Source: Bacteroidales bacterium (GTDB lineage: Bacteria > Bacteroidota > Bacteroidia > Bacteroidales > UBA10428). From it: a stretch of 64,000 nt of DNA. This document shows positions 44,560-53,928 of the stretch, piece by piece. Below the pieces are notes generated by a model. The model was not told where the DNA came from. It searched no databases and saw only the letters and a program-made list of their open reading frames with translations. A program made the translations under genes and the position numbers. Numbering within the stretch: the stretch's first letter is position 1; every line of letters begins with the position of its first letter. The DNA lies in assembly GCA_016928305.1 (NCBI GenBank), contig JAFGKY010000005.1, positions 1 through 64,000 of the forward strand. The letters run 5' to 3'.

Positions 44560-44680
44560 GTTTTGTAAACAAATCTTTTGCAGTTATTAACAAGTTATTA
44601 ACAGGTGATAATAATAATATGACTGTTAATAACATATTGCATCATGTTGATTTTCTGGAATATAGATATTAACAATCCCC
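44560..44680. promoter_or_regulatory. AT-rich control region with TTATTAACA repeats upstream of parA
   Basis: Two direct TTATTAACA words (44584-44592 and 44595-44603), an inverted TGTTAATAA (44624-44632) and a partial tattaaca near 44667 lie in the 288-bp space between parA and the downstream gene. They resemble degenerate DnaA boxes (TTATCCACA) with two mismatches. This may be a protein-binding region or simply AT-rich promoter DNA. No coding frame is present. Confidence 0.35.
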
Positions 44681-44756
44681 TATTGATAAGAGGTTGAAAG
44701 AGGACTAAATTTTTGAAGAACAGGACAAGATAATGGTTAATAAGTTAAGGTCGTTT

Positions 44757-45848
44757 TTACAATGAGGGAATTATTTCGAGCTCGTACAATACAGGCCAGT
44801 ATTTTCCGGTAACATAAATATGACCATTCTTGGTATTATAGGCAATACCATTCAGTACCTTATTGGAATCATCAATGGCCTCCTGGGGCATCAGCTTTTC
44901 CATGTTGATCTGACCCGTAATCTTCCCATTCTCCGGATCAATAATCACAATTATGCTTTTATACCAAATATTGGCCAAAACCTTGCCATTGATATATTCA
45001 AGTTCATTAAGATAGGTTATCATGCCTTTGTTATCAAATACTTCAACCTGATCAACCTGTGTAAAGAATTCGGGATCCAAAAAATACAACTGCGCTGAAC
45101 CATCACTCATAATCAGATGCTTACCGTCTGAAGTAAGTCCCCATCCTTCATTGATAGGATAATCAAACCGGCGGATTAACGATAGTGTTTCCTTGTCATA
45201 TATAAAACCAACCTGCGATTTATAGGTCAGCTGATAAATCTGGTCATTTAAAAGGGCAATGCCTTCCGCAAAAAATTGTTTTTCAAGATCAATCCGCTTG
45301 ATCGGAATACCTGTTTTCAACGATACCATCCGTAGAGAAGATTTACCTTCAGTACCTGTACTCTCATACAAAACATCTTTATCATAAAATAATCCCTGAG
45401 TAAATGCATCTTCATCATGCGGATATTGCTGAACGATACGGTATCGGTATGCAACAGGAACGATATCCGACAAAAGTGTAACGACAAGTGAATGCGTTTC
45501 CTTTTGACCTTTTTTATATAGACTTATTTTCAGTACGTTTTTTCCTACTCTTGCCTTATCCGAATTCCAGCGCAGGTTTTCATAATCTGAAAAACAGACC
45601 TGATGATTTTTTGCTCCTGATGAAATTACTGCGGAATCAATCTGTATCAGGGAATCCGGATTAATTTGCAGGTTAATCGCTATCCAATCGCCACACCGGA
45701 AAGCCTCTCCGTTCCGGGGTGCCATTACCCTGGCTATATGTGCAGTTACACCGGGGATGGTTGCCTCATTTGTTATCCTTGTTTTATTGTTGCAACAACC
45801 GGCAAACAACAATATCAGAATAGAAAAAAAACAGCCATGAAACTTCAT
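44757..45848 (-). CDS. Glutaminyl-peptide cyclotransferase-like lipoprotein
   Basis: 363 residues with a lipoprotein signal (MKFHGCFFSILILLFAGC). A short N-terminal Ig-like portion is followed by the plant-type glutamine cyclotransferase five-bladed propeller: YPHDEDAFTQGLFYDKDVLYESTGTEGKSSL, FAEGIALLNDQIYQLTYKSQ, GWGLTSDGKHLIMSDGSAQLYF, LNELEYINGKVLANIWY, LNGIAYNTKNGHIYVTGKYWP. It would form N-terminal pyroglutamate on exported proteins in the periplasm. This modification is widespread in Bacteroidota because signal cleavage often exposes Gln. Confidence 0.88.
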   Translation of the reverse strand: MKFHGCFFSILILLFAGCCNNKTRITNEATIPGVTAHIARVMAPRNGEAFRCGDWIAINLQINPDSLIQIDSAVISSGAKNHQVCFSDYENLRWNSDKARVGKNVLKISLYKKGQKETHSLVVTLLSDIVPVAYRYRIVQQYPHDEDAFTQGLFYDKDVLYESTGTEGKSSLRMVSLKTGIPIKRIDLEKQFFAEGIALLNDQIYQLTYKSQVGFIYDKETLSLIRRFDYPINEGWGLTSDGKHLIMSDGSAQLYFLDPEFFTQVDQVEVFDNKGMITYLNELEYINGKVLANIWYKSIIVIIDPENGKITGQINMEKLMPQEAIDDSNKVLNGIAYNTKNGHIYVTGKYWPVLYELEIIPSL

Positions 45849-45905
45849 CGTGATATCGATCTTGAAAAAAATTCATGAATCTTTAGCAATCCGGATGCAC
45901 AACCA

Positions 45906-46331
45906 TTACTTGAAAAGCTTTTTCAATCTGCTGCCAACCCTGGTATTCCCCTTGGTAAGATTGGCAAGTTCATTGTATTCCGAATCGGCGTAATCGGGAT
46001 TAAGGATCTGCCATATTTCACTCCAACCCAGGAATCCGCCTACATTTCTGTCATCAATAAATAAGTCGACATCTATTTTACGGCTTGCATGTTCCGGATC
46101 AAACACTTCTTCCGGATAACTCTTGTTGACAGCATAAAATTCAACTCCTCTCTTCCTGCAGAATTCAACAGCTTCATCAAGTTCCTTGCCATGACGAAAA
46201 GACCATAGAACCAACTGGTGCCCCAGCTTTTGCAATTGTTTTAAGGTTTCAAAAGCAAAAAGTTTCTCTTCACCAATTTGCGGATAACGATGTTCCACAA
46301 TAGTTCCGTCAAAATCAACAGCAATTTTCAT
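45906..46331 (-). CDS. HAD-superfamily phosphatase-like protein
   Basis: 141 residues. The HAD motif I reads KIAVDFDGTIVEHRYP at the N-terminus (DFDGT; the fourth-position Asp is replaced as VEH follows), motif II LVLWSFRHGKELDEAVEF and the late acidic motif DLFIDDRNVGGF. It resembles small Bacteroidota HAD proteins such as BT0820 of unknown substrate. No cap domain is present. It lies between the cyclotransferase gene, which is on the same strand, and the divergent pssA. Confidence 0.82.
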   Translation of the reverse strand: MKIAVDFDGTIVEHRYPQIGEEKLFAFETLKQLQKLGHQLVLWSFRHGKELDEAVEFCRKRGVEFYAVNKSYPEEVFDPEHASRKIDVDLFIDDRNVGGFLGWSEIWQILNPDYADSEYNELANLTKGNTRVGSRLKKLFK

Positions 46332-46433
46332 GAATGATTAAATTAATAAAACCATTTTCCATTGCCGTAAAAATATAAATTTTTAATGATATAGTTTTCA
46401 TATTATCTTTACACAAAATAATACCTTCATTTT

Positions 46434-47198
46434 ATGGCAACATTAAAACCGCATATACCCAACTTTTTTACATGTCTTAATTTGTTTTCCGGGTGCCTTT
46501 CCATCGTGTATGCTACCGGTGAGGATTTAAAACTGGCAGGTATCTTTATTATCATAGCTGCTCTGTTTGATTTTGCTGACGGATGGTTGGCCAGGCTGCT
46601 TAACGGCTATTCAGAATTTGGGAAACAGTTGGATTCACTCGCTGATGTTGTCAGTTTTGGAGTAGCTCCTTCTTTTATTGTTTATAAACTTTTACAGTTT
46701 GCGCTGGTTGACAGTGCACCCGAATCGAATTTCAATATTGTTGAACCGGGATTTATACAGACAATGGTTTTAGGCTCCTCTTTTCTGATAGCCATTTTTG
46801 CAGCACTTCGGCTGGCCCGGTTTAATATCGATACAACCCAGACAGAATCTTTCAGAGGGCTTCCGACACCTGCTGCAGCCTTGCTGATTGCTGCACTTGC
46901 ATTTGTTGTTACCGATGATCAGCACAATCTTCCCATGGAATCCTTCATATTGAAACTGTGGTTCCTGTTGATTCTTATTGCAGCTGTATGCGGACTGATG
47001 GTTTCCGGAATCAGAATGTTTTCCATGAAATTCAAACATTATGGAATCAAGGATAACGTCGTTCGTTACCTGTTCCTGTTGTTTTCCATAATCCTTCTGA
47101 TTCTGTTCCGGCTTCCGGGCTTTTTCCCGGTCATTCTTTTGTATATATTGTTGTCCTTTGTTTATCCGCTGTTCAGGCCATCCTCAGCAACACCGTAA
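46434..47198 (+). CDS. pssA: CDP-diacylglycerol-serine O-phosphatidyltransferase
   Basis: 254 residues with about eight hydrophobic segments. The CDP-alcohol phosphatidyltransferase signature is complete: FDFADGWLARLLNGYSEFGKQLDSLADVVSFG (DGxxAR...G...D...D). It starts HIPNFFTCLNLFSGCLSIVYA, typical of type II PssA. It makes phosphatidylserine, the precursor of phosphatidylethanolamine, in the inner membrane. A hairpin with a T-run follows the stop. Confidence 0.93.
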   Translation: MATLKPHIPNFFTCLNLFSGCLSIVYATGEDLKLAGIFIIIAALFDFADGWLARLLNGYSEFGKQLDSLADVVSFGVAPSFIVYKLLQFALVDSAPESNFNIVEPGFIQTMVLGSSFLIAIFAALRLARFNIDTTQTESFRGLPTPAAALLIAALAFVVTDDQHNLPMESFILKLWFLLILIAAVCGLMVSGIRMFSMKFKHYGIKDNVVRYLFLLFSIILLILFRLPGFFPVILLYILLSFVYPLFRPSSATP

Positions 47199-47216
47199 TC
47201 CAGCGATCACAATAAG

Positions 47217-47257
47217 TCCTCAGGATTACTTTACTTCTGAGGAATGGTGTTTTTTTT
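47217..47257 (+). terminator. Possible intrinsic terminator of pssA
   Basis: TCCTCAG (47217-47223) pairs with CTGAGGA (47237-47243) over a 13-base loop; a run of eight T follows at 47250-47257. It overlaps the 3' end of the small cyd-linked gene on the other strand. The loop is long, so strength is uncertain. Confidence 0.45.
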
Positions 47258-47348
47258 CATAAACCTTCACTGCCCATCGAATAATATAATAACTTACCAC
47301 AATCATGGCCGGCCAGCTCAACAAGGTCAATATAGATTCAACATTCAT
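47226..47348 (-). CDS. Forty-residue membrane protein, CydX-like position
   Basis: An unlisted short gene: 40 residues beginning MNVESILTLLSWPAMIVVSY, with one membrane helix (ILTLLSWPAMIVVSYYII) and a basic, His-containing tail (KVYEKKHHSSEVK). It starts 15 bp after the cydB stop on the same strand. Small single-helix subunits (CydX, CydS) commonly follow cydB and stabilise the heme centres of cytochrome bd. Similarity to CydX is by size, topology and place, not by sequence match. Confidence 0.6.
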   Translation of the reverse strand: MNVESILTLLSWPAMIVVSYYIIRWAVKVYEKKHHSSEVK

Positions 47349-47363
47349 AAGCGCGATATGGAT

Positions 47364-48518
47364 TTAATATACATGTGATTCCGAATTCACTTCACCGGCA
47401 TCAATTCTTTTTTTATTAATCGATTTCCAGGCAATGAATATATAGGCGAAAACTACCGGCACAAGTAAGGAAACATAACTCATAGCCGTGAGTGTATAAT
47501 GACTCGATGAACTGTTATATATGGTCAGGGAACTTTGCAAATCAAATGATGAAGGATAATAGGCCGTGTTGTTGAATCCGGCAATTGCAAACAAGGAAAA
47601 AACGACGACAACCGTTCCCGGGCCAGCAAACCATATTCCATTGGCAGATACCTTCCGTACTGATTTTATGATGCCGAATAAAACAAGGCCCACGCCTGTC
47701 AGGAATATTACTGCTATGAAGGGCATCCCGATGAGGTTATGAAAATATTTGTAGGGCTCAAGCGATATCTCCCCGGAGACCGGGTCCAATGCAAAGCCCT
47801 TAATCAGAAACAGCCACACCATGAAGAACAGAAAAAAGATCAGAAAAGGGATTGCGTTGAAAATCAGGTATTTTCTTGCACGCATCAGGATGTTATCTTC
47901 GGCAACATTGTTCATAAAATAAAGAATGGCCAGAATCCTGGCCAGGAAAAACACAGCCAGGCCCAGGGCAAGGTTATGCACATTAAGAAGGGATTCAAGA
48001 CCATGACTGTTGGTTTCCCATCGTGTAATTGCCACATCGGTACCTCCGGAAATATGATTAAAATCGATGGAGAATTTGGACCCTGTGAAAAAAGTGGCTA
48101 CAACCACGCCCAGCATAAAAGTTCCGCAGGCGCCATTGATAAAAAGAAAATTTTCATAAGTACCGGAGCCGAAGATATTGTTTGGTTTCGATCTGTATTC
48201 ATATGCAATTGCCTGAATAATGAAGCATAAAAGAATGCTGATCCAAATCCAATAGGCTCCGCCGAAACTGGTGGCATAAAACAATGGAAACGAAGCAAAA
48301 AAAGCACCCCCGAACGTAACAAGTGTAGTAAATGTAAACTCCCATTTTCGCCCAAGTGAATTCACCAGAATAGTTCGTTCGGTCTCAGTTTTTCCCAGCG
48401 TATATATCAATGTTTGACCACCCTGAACAAAAAGCAAGAATACAAGGACACCTCCCAGCAGCGACATGATGCCCCACCAGTATTCCTGCAGGGCGGTATG
48501 CGACAAGGTTTCAAACAT
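47364..48518 (-). CDS. cydB: Cytochrome bd ubiquinol/menaquinol oxidase subunit II
   Basis: 384 residues with about eight to nine membrane helices. It begins TALQEYWWGIMSLLGGVLVFLLFVQGGQTL, matching the W-rich CydB opening (LQxxWWxxxGxL with VLVFLLFVQGGQ), and has SLGRKWEFTFTTLVTFGGAFFASFPLFYATSF. CydB is the partner that shields the heme b595/d region of CydA. It follows cydA by 1 bp, and a 40-residue membrane protein follows it. Its presence with Hcp points to oxygen-scavenging life at low oxygen. Confidence 0.92.
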   Translation of the reverse strand: MFETLSHTALQEYWWGIMSLLGGVLVFLLFVQGGQTLIYTLGKTETERTILVNSLGRKWEFTFTTLVTFGGAFFASFPLFYATSFGGAYWIWISILLCFIIQAIAYEYRSKPNNIFGSGTYENFLFINGACGTFMLGVVVATFFTGSKFSIDFNHISGGTDVAITRWETNSHGLESLLNVHNLALGLAVFFLARILAILYFMNNVAEDNILMRARKYLIFNAIPFLIFFLFFMVWLFLIKGFALDPVSGEISLEPYKYFHNLIGMPFIAVIFLTGVGLVLFGIIKSVRKVSANGIWFAGPGTVVVVFSLFAIAGFNNTAYYPSSFDLQSSLTIYNSSSSHYTLTAMSYVSLLVPVVFAYIFIAWKSINKKRIDAGEVNSESHVY

Positions 48519-48519
48519 T

Positions 48520-50094
48520 TCATTTACCTCCTTCCTTAGGTCCGATTTTTATTTGTTTCAGCATTATACTGATTTCAGCAATTAATAAGCCGGTAAAAAT
48601 GCAGGCAAATAACAGAAAGGTTACCTGAACTGAACTGGCGTTAATATGAGAAACAGCAGCAACAGTCGGTAACAGATCCTGTACTACCCAGGGCTGACGT
48701 CCCAATTCTGCAACGATCCACCCTGCCTCTGATGCCAAATAGGCCAACGGGATTGTAAATACGGCAAGCCATAACAGGATCCTCGTATTTTCCAGTTTAT
48801 CGTACCATACTAATACAATGAAAACAGCCAATAAAAGCATAAAATAAAAACCCAATCCCACCATCAGGTGAAAACTGTAGAATGTGAGTGGAACATTGGG
48901 AATCAGACTGTTGGGATCGTTCAGAAATCCATAGCCGAAATACTTAAAATAGTCTTCCTTAAAGCTGGGATCATAAAATTTTTCTTTCAGCTGCTTATAT
49001 GCCGTGGTATCTCCTTTATCCTTTGCATCCTTCATTTCTGCAAGTGTTTCCCGTGCGTAACCGCCGCGTTCTATTTTTTCCCGTGCGGCGATTATACCCT
49101 TTTCGGAATTACCATCGACCAGATCATTGATCCCTGGGACAAAAGCATTCCAGGAACCGGCAGCCATATAAGAGAGCAGGTTGGGAATCTCAAGTTTTAA
49201 CGAGACACGGTGTACTTTGCGGCCTGATGTGTCTTCCTCGCCCGGTGTTAATACTCCAAGGACAATCAATCCGGTTCCCTCCCGGCCGTCATAAAGGCCT
49301 TCCAGTGCGGCGAATTTAACCGGCTGAGTACGGGCGATCAGCCTTGCAGAACCATCACCGGAATAGATAAGCATTAAAACGGAGATCAATCCAAACAATG
49401 ATGCCACCAGAATGCTCTTCTTTGCCAGAAGCAATTCTCTTCTTTTAAGGATAAACCAGGAGCTGACACCGACCACAAAAAGGGAACCAAGTACAAAACC
49501 CGATGTGATGGTGTGGATGAACTTATTGACAGCAACAGGGGAAAGGAAAACTTCCCAGAAATTCATCATCTCATTCCGGGCCAGATCAGGATTAAACTGC
49601 ATGCCCACCGGATACTGCATCCATGCGTTGGCAACCAGGATCCACAAAGCCGATAAATTGGCCCCAAAAGCCACAAGCCATGTTGATACCAGGTGAAATT
49701 TCCGGCTCACCTTGTTCCATCCAAAAAACATTACCGCAATAAATGTCGATTCAAGGAAGAAGGCCATGATACCCTCAATGGCAAGTGGGGCACCAAAAAT
49801 ATCACCAACAAACCAGGAATAATTTGACCAGTTTGTGCCGAATTCAAATTCAAGGATAATGCCGGTGGCCACGCCAATAGCGAAATTAATCCCGAAAAGG
49901 GTCATCCAGAACTTGGTGATCCTTTTCCACTCTTCCTTGCCTGTGCGCACATAAAAAGTTTCCATGATAGCCAGAATAAAAGAAAGACCCAGGGTTAACG
50001 GGACAAAAATCCAATGGTAAATAGCCGTCAGGGCAAACTGACCTCTCGACCAATCAACCAGAGACATATCAAAATTCTCAAGCATATCAGGCAT
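48520..50094 (-). CDS. cydA: Cytochrome bd oxidase subunit I
   Basis: 524 residues. The N-terminal helix carries the proximal His in QFALTAIYHWIFVPLTLGLSF; further conserved signatures are GTNWSNYSWFVGDIFGAPLAIEG, HTITSGFVLGSLF with a heme b595/b558 His, and the C-terminal EAGWIVAELGRQPWVV. Subunit I binds hemes b558, b595 and d and the quinol. The Q-loop between HTITSG and the C-terminal helices is of normal size. The alternative start at MLEN (50085) is also possible. The upstream DUF4492 stop overlaps the start by one base. Confidence 0.93.
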   Translation of the reverse strand: MPDMLENFDMSLVDWSRGQFALTAIYHWIFVPLTLGLSFILAIMETFYVRTGKEEWKRITKFWMTLFGINFAIGVATGIILEFEFGTNWSNYSWFVGDIFGAPLAIEGIMAFFLESTFIAVMFFGWNKVSRKFHLVSTWLVAFGANLSALWILVANAWMQYPVGMQFNPDLARNEMMNFWEVFLSPVAVNKFIHTITSGFVLGSLFVVGVSSWFILKRRELLLAKKSILVASLFGLISVLMLIYSGDGSARLIARTQPVKFAALEGLYDGREGTGLIVLGVLTPGEEDTSGRKVHRVSLKLEIPNLLSYMAAGSWNAFVPGINDLVDGNSEKGIIAAREKIERGGYARETLAEMKDAKDKGDTTAYKQLKEKFYDPSFKEDYFKYFGYGFLNDPNSLIPNVPLTFYSFHLMVGLGFYFMLLLAVFIVLVWYDKLENTRILLWLAVFTIPLAYLASEAGWIVAELGRQPWVVQDLLPTVAAVSHINASSVQVTFLLFACIFTGLLIAEISIMLKQIKIGPKEGGK

Positions 50095-50306
50095 TATTTT
50101 GATAGTTGTTCAAGCACATAATCGCCACGCTCCTCGTCAGATGTAAAGTTTTTTTTCAAAACATCCGGGAAAAAGAATAATTTCAGGATAAAAAACAGGA
50201 TAAAAAGTTTAATCAGGATAATTACCCATAATTTCTTTCCGACCGTCATGCTCCGGAAGCCATCGTAATAAAAGTAAAAAAGCCGTTGGAAGAGTGATTT
50301 TTTCAT
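50094..50306 (-). CDS. DUF4492 protein of the cytochrome bd operon
   Basis: 70 residues: a basic N-terminus (KKSLFQRLFYFYYDGFRSMTVGKKLW) followed by one membrane helix (VIILIKLFILFFILKLFFF) and an acidic tail. DUF4492 proteins precede cydA in Bacteroidota and Campylobacterota. The stop overlaps the cydA start by one base, so translation is coupled. A role in oxidase assembly is inferred from position. Confidence 0.85.
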   Translation of the reverse strand: MKKSLFQRLFYFYYDGFRSMTVGKKLWVIILIKLFILFFILKLFFFPDVLKKNFTSDEERGDYVLEQLSK

Positions 50307-50455
50307 ATCCTGATGTTACTGCTATTCGTAAAGATAAGAAATATAGAAGAAAATCAAAGGGGGTGTGACACGCTTTGCATCCCAACGGCGATCGATAACC
50401 TACCAGGATGTATGCCAAAGGAAATGTTGAGGATCTTAAGTGTATCATTAAATAA

Positions 50456-50542
50456 CGAACAAGGAACGCTGAATGTCGAATAACGAAGATAATTTGTTCT
50501 ATGTTTTATCTTCATTATTCGGAGTTCGTCATTCCTTGTTCG
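50456..50542. repeat. Long imperfect inverted repeat downstream of fucI
   Basis: Two 35-bp arms, 50456-50490 and 50508-50542, with a 17-base loop. They share cgaacaaggaa at the base and cgaataa-gaagat at the tip; the middle ten bases are mismatched. It lies 37 bp beyond the fucI stop. It may act as a transcript end for fucI or be a dispersed repeat; there is no T-run. Nothing else is visible in 50307-50578. Confidence 0.65.
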
Positions 50543-50578
50543 ATGTTCAATTCTTATATGAATTCCCCGGTAAGGCTT

Positions 50579-52357
50579 TTATTTATATACCGGCCCGTAC
50601 GCCGTGCAGGCCCTGTAATCGGCACCTTCCGCATCCATACCGAACGCGCTCCATGCACATGGTCTGAATACCTTTCCCTCGTCAACATTATGCATGCAAA
50701 CCGGTATGCGCAACATCGATGCCAGGGTGATCAAGTCGGCACCGATATGGCCGCAACTGAATGCGCCATGGTTTGCACCCCAGTTGGCCATAACGGAATA
50801 CACATCAGCAAATGCACCACGTCCGGTAAGAACAGGCACAAACCATGTTGTCGGCCAGGTTTCGTTTGTACGTTCATGCAGTATTCTATGAACATCCTGG
50901 GGAATATCAACCGAATACCCCTCTGCCAGTTGCAATACCGGACCAAGCCCTTTTACCAGGTTAATACGCGACATGGTGATGGGCATACTGCCCTTTGACA
51001 AATAGGTACTGGAAAATCCGCCTCCTCTGAAATACTCCATTACGGCAGGACTCCATTTTGTGGCTTGGAGGCATGCCTTAGCATCCGCAGCGGTTATTTC
51101 CCAATATGGCTTGATTACCGGATTACCTTTTCTGTCGCTTTGCTGCCCGGTGCCATCGAGCGAAGCAGATCCTGAATTGATCAGGTGGATAATACCATTT
51201 CGTGCCAGTCCTGTCAGGCTTTTACCGGTTACCCTTTTCACAGCCTGAGGGCTCCAGTAAGTACGTACATCGGCAAAGATCTGTGCCGTGCTGGTAACCA
51301 GGTGACCTAACAACATGGCAACACCGTTCAGTGAATCGTTCTCGGTTGCAACGATATAGGGTTGCCGGATCCCGTTCCAGTCAAAAGAGGAATTCAGTAT
51401 GGCCTCGGAAAAATCCCCGTTGGGAAAATGATCGGTCCATTGCCGCTGCCCCTGGAAACCGGATGCTATGGCATTATGACCCAGTGCCTCTTCACCAAAA
51501 CCCATTTTCTTCAATACAGGATTTCCAACCATCAGATCCCGGATAATCATGGTCATTTTAACCACAAATTCCCATTCTTTCTTTTTATCTTTCTCAGATT
51601 TCTTTTTTTTAAGTGGATTGGTATCTTTTCCTTCCTTACAGTTCTGCCCTACCCATATTATAGCCCGTTTAAACTCATTCTGATCGTATATACCACGATC
51701 AATCCTACGTATTAACTCACTCATATCGACATATTCATTCCGCATTCCCAGGAAAGACTGAAAAAAATCTTCCTGCACAATGGATCCTGCTATCCCCATA
51801 GAAACAGAACCTATCGAAAGGTATGACTTGCCACGCATGGCGGCTGCTGCCAGTCCCGCCTTTACAAAACGCAACAGTTTTTCTTTCACATCAGTCGGAA
51901 TTTTATTGTCCCCGGCATCCTGAACATCACGTCCGTAAATACCAAAAGCAGGCAATCCTTTTTGGTTATGTCCGGCCAGTGCAGCAGCAAGGTAAACGGC
52001 ACCCGGACGTTCGGTGCCGTTAAATCCCCAGATGGCTTTCGGCATATGCGGATCCATATCGATGGTCTCGCTGCCGTAACACCAGCAGGGCGTAACAGTC
52101 AGGGAAACACCCACTCCTTCGCGCCTGAACTTATCGGCTGCCATAGCCGCCTCGGCAACACCGCCAATGCAGGAACCGGCAATCACACATTCTACCTGGC
52201 TGCCATCAGGGTGCTTCAATGATTCACTCAGAAATTTTGCTACATTCCGGGCCATTCCCATGGTTTGATTTTCAAGGGACTCCCGTACTCCCCCCAGCCT
52301 TCCGTCAATGGCCGGCCGGATGCCTATTTTCGGATTCGATCCGTGCAGTCTGCTCAT
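50579..52357 (-). CDS. fucI: L-fucose isomerase
   Basis: 592 residues, the normal FucI length. Diagnostic segments are [26 protein letters not shown] at the N-terminus, [92 protein letters not shown] and [18 protein letters not shown]. It binds Mn2+ through Glu and Asp of the central domain and converts L-fucose to L-fuculose, the first step of fucose catabolism. Kinase and aldolase genes are not in view. It follows its GntR regulator by 25 bp. Confidence 0.95.
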   Translation of the reverse strand: MSRLHGSNPKIGIRPAIDGRLGGVRESLENQTMGMARNVAKFLSESLKHPDGSQVECVIAGSCIGGVAEAAMAADKFRREGVGVSLTVTPCWCYGSETIDMDPHMPKAIWGFNGTERPGAVYLAAALAGHNQKGLPAFGIYGRDVQDAGDNKIPTDVKEKLLRFVKAGLAAAAMRGKSYLSIGSVSMGIAGSIVQEDFFQSFLGMRNEYVDMSELIRRIDRGIYDQNEFKRAIIWVGQNCKEGKDTNPLKKKKSEKDKKKEWEFVVKMTMIIRDLMVGNPVLKKMGFGEEALGHNAIASGFQGQRQWTDHFPNGDFSEAILNSSFDWNGIRQPYIVATENDSLNGVAMLLGHLVTSTAQIFADVRTYWSPQAVKRVTGKSLTGLARNGIIHLINSGSASLDGTGQQSDRKGNPVIKPYWEITAADAKACLQATKWSPAVMEYFRGGGFSSTYLSKGSMPITMSRINLVKGLGPVLQLAEGYSVDIPQDVHRILHERTNETWPTTWFVPVLTGRGAFADVYSVMANWGANHGAFSCGHIGADLITLASMLRIPVCMHNVDEGKVFRPCAWSAFGMDAEGADYRACTAYGPVYK

Positions 52358-52382
52358 ACGTATAATAATTTGTTTAGATATT

Positions 52383-53378
52383 TCATAATGAATTTCTTAC
52401 GATTAATCGGGTTGGAATTATTGCCTGAACTTTTTCTTTGTTTTCGACATATTGGGCCGCCCTTGTTCCCATTAGCCTGAAATCGGTGGAAATAGTAGTG
52501 ATCCCGTTCTCAAGAACTTCATAAAGAGGCGAATCATTATACGCCAGTAAACCAATGTCTGTTCCAGTCCGGAGCTTTTTGGCACGCACAACTTTCAAAA
52601 TGCTTACGATATCTTTCTGACGGAAAAAAAAGTATGCCTGCCGCGGTAAAACAGTCTTATCATCAATTGTCTCCGTTAATTCCCAAAGAAGACCTGCTTC
52701 TGAACAAAAACGTTTAAAATATTCCAGTGTTGTCACCGGATGAAAGGATCCTTCGGGATATACATAACAGATCTTTCGGTATTTCCGCAGCATATCTCTT
52801 GCCTGAATAAAGCAATTATAAGGTTGTTCACCAAAATCCTGACAAACATAAGAGTATTTTTCATCCTTATACTGGCCCCAGTCGAGTATTAAAAGTTTGT
52901 TGGCATCGATTTTATAAAGGATATCACTGATCTTTTCATTGTTGAAATTCATCACCACGTACATATGGTATTTTCCTACACTGTCAAGCAATACTGACTC
53001 AAATACGGCATAGTTGTAGTGATGAAAGGCCAGATCAACTTTGTAGCTTGAGGGAAGGTTTGAAACAAAAGAATTATATAATTCATCTTTAAAAGGGCTA
53101 TAAGAGTCAAGAAACAATAACACCCTCGTGGTTGTCTGTGCAACCCTGTATCCCTTCGCAGGAGTCGATTCAACCAGCCCTCTCTTTTTCAGCTCACCAT
53201 ATGCCTTAAAAACCGTATCCCTCGACAAGCCAAATTGAAAACTCAATTTATTGATGGAAGGAAGTTCGTCACCAATCTCATACGCACCAAAGTTGATCGC
53301 ATTCAGGATGGTATTTATAACTCGCTGCAGTTTTGTGTGTGCACCGGAGAAATCCATGTGTAATGGTTTTCTTTTCAT
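52383..53378 (-). CDS. GntR-family regulator with LacI-type ligand domain, probable fucose regulator
   Basis: 331 residues. The winged helix reads [44 protein letters not shown] (residues about 36-80), GntR type. The C-terminal part is a periplasmic-binding-protein-like domain ([45 protein letters not shown]). This combination is used by Bacteroidota sugar regulators. Its place just upstream of fucI suggests it senses fucose or an intermediate and controls this operon (inference). Confidence 0.85.
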   Translation of the reverse strand: MKRKPLHMDFSGAHTKLQRVINTILNAINFGAYEIGDELPSINKLSFQFGLSRDTVFKAYGELKKRGLVESTPAKGYRVAQTTTRVLLFLDSYSPFKDELYNSFVSNLPSSYKVDLAFHHYNYAVFESVLLDSVGKYHMYVVMNFNNEKISDILYKIDANKLLILDWGQYKDEKYSYVCQDFGEQPYNCFIQARDMLRKYRKICYVYPEGSFHPVTTLEYFKRFCSEAGLLWELTETIDDKTVLPRQAYFFFRQKDIVSILKVVRAKKLRTGTDIGLLAYNDSPLYEVLENGITTISTDFRLMGTRAAQYVENKEKVQAIIPTRLIVRNSL

Positions 53379-53497
53379 TATAAGATTGATCTGTGCTGTT
53401 CTGTGCTGATCAAAAATAAAGAAAAAAACCTGTATTTAAAAATACCCGTGCACAAATTTCAGCATGAGAAATTTCACAATCCAACATTGTCAAACAA

Positions 53498-53824
53498 TTA
53501 TCCACGTATCATTACCAGCATCATCTTATACCGCTCAATGGCGTTCAGGGCATGTGGTATATTGGCAGGCATGATAATGGCTTCTCCTGCCTTTAAAATG
53601 TTTAATTTCCCTCCTATCGTAATACCCGCCTTGCCATCGAGTATCAGTGCCATAGCATCGAAAGGTGTTGTATGCTCCGAAAGACCTTCACCTTTATCAA
53701 AGGCAAACAGCGTAATGTTGCCATTTTCTCCTTTCATTACCTGCCTGCTGATAACAGCCTGCGTTGAGTAGGCAACAGCATCAGCCGCAATGAATTTTTC
53801 GCCTTTTTCAATTGATTGTTCCAT
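53498..53824 (-). CDS. Small cupin protein linked to Hcp
   Basis: 108 residues, a single cupin barrel: EHTTPFDAMALILDGKAGITIGG (motif 1, with a His and a Glu-like Asp) and LKAGEAIIMPANIPHALNA (motif 2, PxxxPH). It could bind a metal through His residues. The stop-start distance from the hcp gene is about 105 bp on the same strand. Small cupins often sit beside hcp in anaerobes, suggesting a shared nitrosative-stress regulon (inference). Confidence 0.8.
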   Translation of the reverse strand: MEQSIEKGEKFIAADAVAYSTQAVISRQVMKGENGNITLFAFDKGEGLSEHTTPFDAMALILDGKAGITIGGKLNILKAGEAIIMPANIPHALNAIERYKMMLVMIRG

Positions 53825-53865
53825 TTGTACACTATTAAATTATCGTCATTTTCATTCTCATTCTC

Positions 53866-53925
53866 AGACTCTGGCAGGTCTTACAGACTCTGCCAGGTCT
53901 TTCTTCGATCTTCCTTCTTCGATCT
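53866..53925. repeat. Short tandem words between hcp and the cupin gene
   Basis: agactctggcaggtctt at 53866-53882 and the near copy at 53884-53900 are followed by two copies of ttcttcgatctt. They occupy most of the hcp-cupin space. A tggcagg/ctgccag pair could form a small stem. Confidence 0.5.
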
Positions 53926-53928
53926 TCA

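Noticed and set aside
43649-44756. parS site
   Set aside because: No tgtttcacgtgaaaca-like palindrome was found near parAB.
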